NCBI GenBank assembly: GCA_012845835.1
Contig: JABAKD010000027.1
Coordinates: 13,004,487-13,068,486 of the forward strand
Source of the DNA: Undaria pinnatifida
Lineage: Eukaryota > Sar > Phaeophyceae > Laminariales > Alariaceae
DNA length: 64,000 nucleotides
Direction: 5' to 3'
The first letter of the stretch is position 1. Every line of letters starts with the position of its first letter. This document shows, piece after piece, positions 43,701-55,700 of the stretch. Both the position numbers and the translations under genes were made by a program. Below the pieces are notes generated by a model. The model was not told the origin of the DNA. It searched no databases and saw only the letters and a program-made list of their open reading frames with translations.

Positions 43701-46700
43701 AACATGGCCAGTTTTGTTTTTAATGGCATCGGGCTGTCTCTAGAAACAAAACTCGTATCGAGCAATGACCGGCCTTCATATTCTTCAATATATATATACG
43801 TAGTTTTTTTCCAAGCCGAGGCGAGAAATAAAAAAGCGTCGCATTCTGCACGAACCGATTGGAGGTACTCCAAGGCATGTCTGTAAACATTTTCGTGCAA
43901 AAGCCGAAGAGCTGACCTGCCTGTGCAACATTAAGCAGAATCTAGCGAAAAAAAATGGATCATATACTAAAACCAAGAAATTTGAAGGAAAAAACGTATC
44001 TTACTCATTTTCACGCACAAAACTCCAAATAAATGTCCACGCCGTTTTTGAGAGATAGATCCAACAATTTTGCACGTGTTCTACATGCCCATCCCGAGGC
44101 CTGACTTCCGTTTTTTTTTTTTTAACCGAGAAAAATTGGTCTAAGATGGGCCATATTTTCCAAAACATCTTAACTGACGAAAAATTAGACAACCCCCCCC
44201 CCCCCGCCCCCGCCCCTGACAGATGAGGTCTTCGCAATGGCACGTAGAAGACGTGTACAAAATTTCACGGTCTTATTGATAAAACGGCGTGGACATCGCC
44301 GGGGATTGTTTTTCTTTGTGAACCAAGCTGTAATGCGTACGGCCACAATGAGACAGGTAACAGAAGAGTCTGTCAGTGGTTCTAATCGCGTGCTTGCGTT
44401 GGTATGTTTGCTGGCTCGTGGGTAGCCGACACGTACCCCCGTTGGTGTATAGCACCGGCCCATGGGTTGCCCATTACAGTAGTCACACATGACTTCGTGG
44501 TACTGGTCCGGTTACCCATGGTCCATGGCTCGTACATGTTCCATGAACGTATGGTGCACTGACCTATATATCATCCACGGGCCACCCATAGGTTATTAAC
44601 AGGTCACCCATGGCTTCCCAGGACTTCTATGGGTCTCCCATTAGTTTCCTTTGGATGTACAGTCCAGGTCCATATGTCATTCATGGGCTTATAGTGCTGG
44701 CACATGGGTCGCCCATAATTCTCGCGTTGGTATTTAGTGTTGGTCAATGGTCGCATATAGGTATCCGAGTCTCCCATGTATCGTCTATGGGTACTCCCGT
44801 TGGCGTGTGGGCTCGTGGATTGCCCATGGGCTACATATAGTACTGAGCCATGGGTCACGTATGGGTTCGTCGTTCTGCCCACGCATCGCTCATAGGTTTA
44901 GAGTAGAGCGCATCGGCCCATGGGTCGTAGGCCATGGGTCGTGTCCCCCATAGGACGCCAATAGGTCTCCCATGGGATTAAAGTAACGCCCCATAGGTCA
45001 ACCACGGGCTGCCCATGGGTTTGCCTATGGGTTACCCATGGGTTGTCCGTGGGTTGTCCATCAGTTGTTCATGGGTCTTCCATGGGTCGCTCATGGTGCG
45101 TCCGTTGGTATGGAGTGCTGCACCCTGAGTTTCCCATGGGTCGCACATTGGTTTACAGTAGTGGCCCGGAGGCTGTCCGTGGGTTTGAATCGTGGGCCCA
45201 TGGGTCATCCATGTGTCACCCATGGGTCTTCTGTGGGTCTCGCATGAGCTTCCTTTCGATTCACAGTCCAGCCCCGTGGACTATTCATGGGTTTATAGTG
45301 CTGGCTCATGGGTTGCCCATGGGTCTCCCATCGCTAGGCGATGGGTTTTTGAGTAGACAAACTACGTGATGGGTATTTAGCGTTGGTGTACGGCATGAGC
45401 TTCCTTTCGATTCACAGTCCAGCCCCGTGGACTATTCATGGGTTTATAGTGCTGGCTCATGGGTTGCCCATGGGTCTCCCATCGCTAGGCGATGGGTTTT
45501 TGAGTAGACAAACTACGTGATGGGTATTTAGCGTTGGTGTACGGGTCGACTCCTGATCTCTAAGTCTCTCTTGGGTCATCCATGGGTGCACCCGTGTGCA
45601 TGTAAGCCCTTGGGTCGCCTATGGGTATATGTAGTACTGGGCCATGGGTCATCTATGGCTTCAATATTTTGCCCATGGATTGCCCTTGATTTTAGAGCAT
45701 CGGCCCATAGGTCGTAGGCCATGGATTGCCCATGGATCGCCCATATGTCCCCTATAGGCCACCTATTTGTCTCCCATCGGTTTATAGTACCGCCCCATGG
45801 GTCAACCACGGGCTGCCCATGGGTTACCTATGGGTCACCCATGGGTCTTACATGGGTCTCTCGTAGGTTTCCCATGGGTGTAACCACCTGTCTCGTGGGT
45901 CTCCCGCAGGTCGTCCATGGTTATTCCAGTTGGTATAGCTTTAGCTCCTTGGTTGCCCACGGGTCGTCCAAAGGTTTCTGGTTCTGGTCCATTGGTCGCC
46001 CAAGGGCTTATTGTGATGCCCCGCGGGTCACCCATGCCTCATGTACTGGTAAATTATTCTTCTATGCATTCTGAAGTATGTCAAGGTTTTTCATATGCAT
46101 GGGTTTTCCATGTGTTGCCAATTGGTAGTGCTGGCGCGTGGGTCACCCATGGTTCGCCCAAGGGCTTAAAGCGCTGGCCCAGGGGTCGCCGGTGGATCAC
46201 CCATGAATCTGCCATTGGTGTGTAGTGCTGGGCCATGATTCGTCCATCGATTTCCCATGGGTTTCGCTACTGCAGTACTGGCCATTGGATCGCCGAGATG
46301 TTCATGTTCTGACCATGGGTTGTCCGTGGTTCACCTTTGGACATATGGCGCTGGCCCACGGGCTGACTATGGGTAGTCGACCCATGCATCGACGATGAGT
46401 TTATAGCACTTGCCCATGGGTCGACGATAGGTCGTCGATCGGGTTATCGCGCTGGGCCATGGGTCACCCATGGGCCATCCATGGGCCCATGGCCACCCAT
46501 GGGTCGCCCATGGATCATCTATGGGTAGCAAATGAACCACCCATAGGTCTCCCATCGGTTTTCAGTGCTAGCCCATGGGTCGCCGATGGGTCTACTATTG
46601 GTTACCCACTATCAATAGGTATAATGTTCTTGGCTGCGGCGTTTGGTCTTTTGGGTTCTTACGTTGTTCAGACCATGGGTCGCGCATGGGTTTGGAAGGC

Positions 46701-49700
46701 CGACCGATGGTTCATAGGCCGTGGGTCGCCCATGGGTCTCCCATGAGCCACGCATGGGTCTCTGACAGGATAGTAATACTGGCCCATGGATCACCCATAG
46801 ATAACCAATGAGTCACCCCATGGGTCGTACGGGTCGCCCGTCGGGCCGCTGTGGACTTCCATGGAGCTCCCTTGAATTGCACATGTAAGCCGCGCAAAAG
46901 TACCCATAAACAAGCCTAATATAGGAGTGGTCCCTCCACAGCGCCGATATGCGCCAGGCAGAAGTACCCACACTGTAACAACAGCCGGCGATACTCCGCA
47001 TAGTAGTTTTTATCAGCACCAAACGATGTAACAGGCGATATAGCGGGCAGCCGACCCACTAATCAACTGGCACTATAAACATTCGAGTGTTTGTATTATG
47101 CACCCATGCCCAGTGTCCGTGTTGAATATGAATGCTAGAGAGACACCAACTCGTCAGCGTTCACAACTTCGATACAGAGAGACCACGTCACTGTCTAGCC
47201 AGGGAAATGCCGTGCGTATCACGAGCGTACTCGAAATAAGTTCCGTACACCAGAAACAGGGAAAGTCTAAACATATACCTGGTATATCTTCATCGCCTAA
47301 TGATGCTAACAATGCCTGGTGCATATTAATGTATATTAATCGCATGCGAAGGCTATAAATAGACAGTCACCGGGACTCAACATACACGTACATTCATGCA
47401 CTGCGCGCACCAGGCTGCAAACCGACAGTTGGGTCGCTCTGTTGGACTTCAACGCTCTGCATCTACATCCGGCCCTTCCCTTCCCATCAATGCACACACC
47501 TCCCATATTTTCCTGCATCCACCCCCCACCGATAGTAAAGTTTTCTGTGCCCATATCCGTCTTTTTTCTCCCTCCCCACAGGCACGCCACATTTTCCTCC
47601 ATCTCCCTACCCCTGCATCTCTTGTCTACCTGCACGCCGCGCTTAATCCGGCACTCTGGTGGCCTGCATCGGATATCCCCCCCTCTCTTTCCCGCTTACC
47701 GGTATTCAAGCACCCACCACACTCCACTGCAGCGGCATGCTACGGTACGAATGGAAGCTCATTTTTCTGAGGATCCTCGTTGGAGCTTTCCACCTCACCT
47801 AAACACTGACGTTGGCAAACATAAGCAGTGCAACCCGAGAAACAATCCGACGGCCTAGGCCGACATCGACATCGAACACGCACAATTACACCCCATCCTT
47901 GGGTGGTTGGCTAGTGAAATTTTTGTGATGTGCGCGTGTTTTGTGAGGTATGTAATGTATGCAATGTATGAAATGTAAGTAATGTATGCGATTGAGAAGC
48001 CTCTTCAGCCAGATATAGTGGCGGCTAACACTGCTACTACAGTGAGAACGTGCTGCTACTCCAATCGCATCCAGCGCCCCCCTCCATCCAACCCCCCCTT
48101 GTCTCTCGTCTATCTCTCGTCTATCTGCACACCTCATTGAATCTGGATTCAAGGTCGTCCACGTCGTGACCGACGAACAGCTAACGCTGTTCTCGACCGT
48201 CGGGATGAGCATAACGAACGTGCACTTCGTCGTGCACGAGGATGCAGAGCTGGTTATGGAGGCGAGAATGGGTATCACACTCCGCCGCCACGAGGTATGT
48301 GCATGTACAGTGGGGGGTTGCCCAATAGTCCCGGTTAAATAGTGTCTGTTGCCGATATAGTGCCTGTGAAATCACTGGCACGATTGGAAACCGCTTCAGG
48401 TTTACCGGTATCAGTATAGGTATAATGGTGCATCCAATGGTGGCGGTGTCCGGTATACGGCCAGTAGTGCTGGCTGGCACATACCAGCTTTATAGAGAGA
48501 CTACCGCTACTGTATGGTTTGTGTAGTGCTAGTTGAGCTAGTTGAGGAAGGCTCAAACCGGGAACGCCAGCAGAGCTCTATCTCGCCGATTTAGAACGTA
48601 TACGGACCGAGGTTCGTACATGTGTTCTTTGTTGTATGTGAAGGAAGCTGTTCCGCCAGCCAAAATAATCGTTAGGAACGCATGCGTGTGTCAGAATTGG
48701 ATATCTTCCCAAGAAAGTTCTTCCAACGTTCCTCATCAGGTAATCGTTTGGGAGAGGATGTCCTTAGAAAACAAAATTGGCACCCCACTCAGTCACCCTC
48801 ACAAAGTACCGAATTACTTCTGTCGTAACAAATTGACGAAAACCACTGCTGTCAGCGCATTAGGCGCGATAACGCCCGCCACTCTTACCCGAAGAAAATC
48901 CGGCCACGAGGTTGTCTCCGACCGTCCCTAGGAATCACTGCGATACCTCATGATATAATCTGAACTTTGCAAAACGATATCTATGTTTGATGACTTTTCT
49001 GGTCGATACTTTTCTGAGGGGGCCTGTATACGCAAGTAATCTGCTATGCTGTGCTCGTGCGGCGACCATTTGTACGTTTGTACAACAGTTATGGCCTCGT
49101 CATACGTATACCATGCTTTCCTCGCCGTGCCCCACAAGATACGGGAAACAATCCACACGTCGGACAGATCAGATCCCTATTGATTGTTGGTGATATGCGA
49201 ATTGCCATTGCTGACAAATCCCTGGTCCACGTGATGATCTGCACGGTGTATAGATATATCACGTTACCGGGTGAGAGCCGGATGATCTGATTGATCTACC
49301 TCACATTTCCTGGGTTGTATTTGCGCTACAAAGATCGTGCACAGCATAACATGACGGGAGACGTAGGATGTATATGATCTACTACTACTACTACTACTAC
49401 TACAGTAGATACCAGGGTAGTTATTATCTGTCCAGTGCGTGAAACAACCGGGTTGAACGGTGGTGTTTGCATTCTTTGCGTACTGCATGCTTTCGCCGGA
49501 AGGGTCAGCTCTTCAATACGAATTTATCCCTGGCAGGATACATGAGGTAATCGTTGCCGCAATGCTTGCAGGTAGCGACAAGCGAACGACATGCAGTTGT
49601 TGTTAGGCGTCTCACCTGCTATTTATCGATTATCTTCCAAATCGCATAGTCATTGTCGATTTTCTGGGTCGTTGAAGGGAGAGATTTCCCCCCTAGGTCA

Positions 49701-52700
49701 GATAATCCATCGCAACCCCCTGCAATCTCCTATGTATCTCATCCACACATTCACGCCCCCCCCCCCCCCCCCAATGTGATACCTGCCGGGTTCCTAATTA
49801 TTTATGCCTACGTTTATGTCCGATGACTAAGCCTCCGAGCGGTACCGTGCAATTCGACTCTTCCCATCTATCCCAAATATCTGAAGCAAAACTACCCCAA
49901 ACCATGAAAAGAAATTCACGGAGAGAAACCCCGACTACGTAGCCCCCCCCCCCCCCCCCCCCCCTCCCCCCCCCCTTATACACCCCCTTCTTCCCCCTCC
50001 CTTTGAAGGATCGATTACGCTCGGCTTGATCTTGCTAGTCTACTCGCCAGGGCTGCTCCCCATAGCGAGAGAGGGTCTTTGTTTCCGGCACCCATTCTGA
50101 CCCCCAAACACCAAATTCCCATGCTGACATGCCTAATTGTCCCTACATACAACAAACCGCGGTTTGCTGATTACTTCATCTACGGAGGCGGTCCCGTCGT
50201 CTACAGCAGCGAAACCTATTAGTTTTTAATGCAGTGATGGTCCCTCTAAAGCGCCGGTGTGCGCCAGCTGGAAAAACCAGCACAATAGCGGCAGTCGGCA
50301 CTTCTCCGCACACTGCCGCTACAACAGTAATTTTCCCCATGTGATGTGTGTCAGGAAATTTCGCAGGCCTTGTAGTGGGCAACCGGCATCATAGATGGAG
50401 CCCTCCTGTACGGTATATAACCCCCTGCCACACGCGCGTATTGGACCTCCACGTTTTCCACTGTTTTTTTTACAGTCTAGTTTTCTGGCGCTGTTCGTGG
50501 TCGCTGGGAATGTGACCATATGCGAGCCTTCGCGGTTGAATCGATACGAGGATGCTGCTGGAATCAACGTAAGTTCCTTGAATAAAAGCTATACTGCGCA
50601 GTAAGGCTACAGTGTACGGTACGGCTATGCTGAACTAACGCACGGCAGGGGGGTCACTGTTAGGGAGCAGGACGCGAGAGTGGCTAGTCTCTTCCTTTGA
50701 AATCGTAGGGTTTGAGGCTCTTGGGTTTCGCGATGTCTATGCTCTGCCGTCGTGAAACGGTTAGTTACGCTGCGCCGACAACCTAATGCCTTTTGACCTT
50801 TGTTTTTGAGCAAGGTACAACGTCGTTCCCGTGAGTAGCTTGTACTAGGTAGTGAAAGGGGAGTTATGATGCTATACTTCTATTTAATACTTTTTTTACC
50901 GTAGCCTTGGCCATCGGTCCTTGCGTCGTGCGTACGTACGAAAATCTCTCAGCATTTTTTAACTGTGAACACTTCTGAGGCTGAGCTCATTTACAACTGA
51001 AATATATCTCCCATACCAATCCCAAGTGCTTGGTCCCCGGAAAGTTGGGTGCAGCTCGAAAGGGGGGGGGGGGGTGTTGACGATTACAGCACCGATCATA
51101 TGAACCAGTTCCAGTCAGAGGTGCCACAGCAGGGTGTGTCCGGGCAGCAATGTGAGGAGCTATGCCACGCCCGCGCAGCATGGTGATTATGGTAGCTCGA
51201 ATGGGCTGCATTTGTCGTACCTATGGTCAGTAAACTTGAGTCCCAAAAGAGATATTGGCTGCAAGCCGTTATCTACCGGTAGATTATCATCCTTGGATTC
51301 AAATCTCGGTTAGCGTATTTTTTTGTAGGATGGCCCACAGGTAGCCTCAGCCAGTAGATATCATAAATACGTACTGCACCAGCAGTTATTAGTTATGTAA
51401 GCGAGCAAGCGGAGCGGCCAGGCATAGCAATGCCAATCTCCACCGGCAGTTGAGGGGTCCCTGAGGGAAGCGCCGCCAGAGTAAAAATAATTTGCGTTGT
51501 TTCTTCATTCCTCTCTCCTCTCTCTTCCTGGCCCCCAGAATTATTTCTGTGGTTTTCGATCAAATAGTAGTCCGTTTTTCGACATATTATAAAAATGAAA
51601 ATACACTCCAGCTATGAGATCGGGGAATTGTCGAACTCATCTTTGCAAGCTGTGTGTGATACTCCGATCGCGCGTATTACGCGTTGTGTGTCCTCATTAA
51701 GGATATAGGTCGTCAACTCCCCTTGCAACTACAGTGTAGCTATTAGGGTCAACAGGGTGATGTTAGTCAGTCTGTGCGCGAAAAATATAAAACCCGTTTT
51801 TGAGGGGGACAAAATCTGACAGCTGTGGAAGGAAATGCATCAGTTTATCAAGTGAATCCTGTAAGTCGAATAACCGGCGAGGGGAGGGCGGAGTTTTGAA
51901 GGACGTGGGGGCCTGGGTTTGATCAAGAGGGGGGCGGGGGGCGGGACGGGCGGGGCAGCTCAATCTGTGCGTGTGGAAACTATAAATCCTACCCTGTAAG
52001 TCGTACAACCCGTGAGGAGAGGGCGGAGCGTTCGAGGGGGTGGGGGTGGGGGTGGGGGTGGGGGTGGGGGTGGGGGTGGGGGTGGGGGGTGGAAGGGGGG
52101 GGGGGGGGGGGGCAGAAAGTGCTTTTTTAACCAACATCTTTAGATCGCATAGATGTAGGGGTTTGCTATACGCGTGGCGCTAGGTCCAGGCGATGGTGCG
52201 GGTGGTGGGGAAGGAGGGGGCGTTGGGGGGGAAGGGGGGGGGTGAATGAAAGCTACGGCATGGATGACTAGAAAGATAATGACGTGATATCAATTGGGTA
52301 GAAGTGTTTATTACTCTGGCCGATTTCGATTGTAGGTGGGGCGTTTGAACAAAAGGTCGGGAAAAAAGAAAAGAGGGTGGGGGGGGGAATGACATATGTA
52401 GAAGGACTAATGACCTACTTGCAGCAAGATATACTGGGAGGCTTAATCTAGCGGTAATCTACTGGCAGAGTATATTGTGCTGCGGTGGTGCGCAGCCCTG
52501 TTTACTTGCGTATTTGTGGAGTATTTACTTACACGTTTTTCGGAAGATCCTTCCGTTCGTTGCCGAAAGTGAGAAAGCACGACGAGTTGGCCAATAATAT
52601 GTTAAAAAAAGATCGATGAGCAGATGGAACAATGTTGAAAGAACGCTAGCATGAAAATAGGACAGCGAGTTGAGAGGGGGGGGGTACTCATTTTACGCAT

Positions 52701-55700
52701 GGTCGTGTTCGTGTGACCACAGACCCTACCATCTCCACAATACCGGGACTGAGCGCGTCGTGTTTTTACCGAGCAGGGCCTGTGCTACGATTGAGGTATA
52801 CCTTTTTTTTAGCCATTTTTGTTTTTCTGAATGACGCGGCCCCTTTACCCGAAATCACCGTAATTTCGTTCTTGGTGTACTACATAATTTTTTCGTATCC
52901 TTCGCCGCCATGTTTTTTTTCATCGGATTGCGCATACAAGTTTACGTGCTGAAAGTCAGACTTCGAGTAGTAACGCGTTGAGCTTCTCAACTGAACAGCC
53001 TCGAAAACAAATTGGCCCGCTTCTTCCGTAGCATGTGTCCCAGGCAGGCATCGTGCACCAAGCACGAGTCTAGGGGGGGAAGACATTTGTCACCACGGCT
53101 TGTTCAGATGGCCGTTGAGGGCGAAACCTCTCGAGGGTTGAGCTTGGCAGGGTAACAGTAATGGCGAATATCGTCAAATGATATGGCGTTTGTTTCGTAC
53201 AGCGAGTTTTCCCAATGCATTGGAATAATATTCAGGTGCGGATCAGATCGATGTAAACTGCTCCAACGCCACGTCCACATTTTGGGGGACGGGCCATATT
53301 ATAAGGTGTCTGCGTAGGATGTTTGTTCCAGCAAAGTAGGCAACGACAGAAGCACTGCATGTCGATGTGAACAGCTAATGTAACGCATGCTACTAGAGCG
53401 GTACGGCAATACCTATTTTCGACCAATACACTTCTGAGTGACGGGGCGCCTACAATGAGGAACCACGCAATATCGTCGGGCTACCACTTGGATATTTGTT
53501 GTATAGCTAGGCCATGGGCTTGTTTTTCCGGTTGGACTTTCACGATTGACTTTTTTTTCTCACACACATCTACTTTCCAGCTTTTGGACAAGCCGTGGTC
53601 ACAGGTGTCGTCCCTTCCCCCCCCGGTTCTTGCCTTTATGTTTTATCGCGCATAGGGTTCAGCAATTCCACTGCTCGTCGATTTTTCATCGAGTGTCGCT
53701 ATCTCACGCTCTCGCAGTTTCCGCAAGTCAATTTGTGCACAAAACAAAGGCCCCACGAATTTATACGAGTATGCACTCGGGGGGATTCGAGCTCACGAAA
53801 CTGACCTATACCAGGCTCGAGGATAGCCTGATACGCCACCGGGACGACCGGCAACATACACCTCCCCGAGTGAGGAGCCTCAGATAAGTTTAGTGCATCT
53901 CTACAGTAGCATGCGTCATCTGGAGTAATCATAGTTCAAAGATACAATAATGCAATTACACAGCGTCCCATAGGATTCCTTGTTTGGAGTCCCGAAGGTT
54001 GCGTCTTCCTTTTGTAGGTATTAATGGCGGTGTACGAGTGATTGATTTTTGAGATTTCCCTCACAAAGTCGAGTGTAAAGACGAATACGATTGACTGACT
54101 GAACGAGTGCAGAAGTTATGCTTGGTGTAGTGCCGATCTATGGTGGAAGTGTACAGCTCGAATCGAGTTGCAGTTACATACAGCTCGCTTGTGTCCGCAG
54201 CAAACGGACGGACAACGAATAAGGCTGAACAGGTCTGATGTAACATCTTCCATGTCTGTGGTAATTTGATTCTGCGTTTACCCTTACAAGTGGTGGTATG
54301 ATTAGACCAAGTATTACACATTGTCAGACGGCAAATCTAAATATATCGAAGTATGAGACTAAATATACAGGCACGTCGTCGTCCCCCCCCTGCTCCTGCT
54401 GCTGCTGCTGTCGCCGGTGCGGCTGTTGTGGTTGTAATCGCTATTCGTTGTTGTCGTATTGCTTCTACCACAGGAAGACAAATTTGGACTCCTCCGCTTG
54501 GTGGACGATGGCACCATATCGTCTCAGCTCGAGATCACGCACTCGCCCAACTTGATCATGACTGGGAACACGGTCACTAGTTCCGAGGTATGTACCAAAG
54601 CATTTAAATATACAGTAGAGTGGTCCCTCTATAGTGCCGGTTGACACAGATGGGAACAACGGAGAATTGCGGAATAGTGCCGGTTACCGCTATAGTGCCG
54701 TTATTTCTGGCTGGCACATACCGGCGCCATAGATAGAGGGACCCCTACTGTACATGCGTTCTTATCATAGCAACATGTTTTCGAAGTAGTACGGCGAACC
54801 CACAACTTTATATCGACCCCCGCCCTCGCCCCGCAAGCAACGATAGGAAGCGATATATATTGAATCAGCTGTACGCTTGTTTCGCTATTGTGCACATCAT
54901 ACCGGTAAATACATGGCTTCGGTTGGTGACATGGCGGTACCTTCAGCATTTGTGTTGGTGTCGTCACTCGGGGATTTTCAGGTGTAAATCACAAGTCGGG
55001 TGGCCGCCTTCGCCATGTCGTGATTGTGACCCCCCCGTGAAGCACATACTGTCCTGCATGTGGGCCTCTTGAAAGGGCCAGAGTTGCTCGGACTCTGCCA
55101 ACAAACGCCCTTTTTCGCCACGGGATCTTTGTAATACACATTGGAACGCATGCTACGATAGAGGTGTACCTATTTTTTTCTGCGGCTCCACACTTTGAAG
55201 AGCTCTGTACCTCACCCAAAATCTGATTTTTGTGTAAAACTGAAAGTGCAACATAAATAATAAATAATAATGCGCATGGTCTAAAAATAACGAGCAAAAA
55301 AAAAAACGAAAAACAACTACATTCCGACGACTTTGGGTTAAGGAGCGCGCCGTCATTCAGGAAATACTTTTGCCGAAAGTGCCACTTCTGTCGCAGTACA
55401 CGTCTTGGTACAAAACACTTGGGTATAGCCGAACCGTTCGTATCGGTCGGAACTGTGGTTTCATCCGGCTTTCCCCCCCGATGTACCTAGCTTCCCTCTT
55501 TTGACAACCACACTCACGCGCAGGACGACGTTCCACGGACAATGTACAAGATTCCCCTCCCAGGGCAAGGAATGGACGTCGATTCCCCATTACTTTCTCC
55601 AACCACTATCCCCACCACCACGACCACCACCATCCCCATCACCACAACCACCACCCCCACCCCTACCCCTACCCCTACCCCTGTCCCTATCACCCCCGTC

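Noticed and set aside
44237-44357. Arg-rich exon of the mucin-like gene
   Set aside because: It has a possible donor but no supported acceptor or start, and inserting it is not needed for the phase chain.
44604-46811. Many 60-117 codon frames around 45 kb
   Set aside because: They come from the self-complementary CCATGGGT array and occur symmetrically on both strands.
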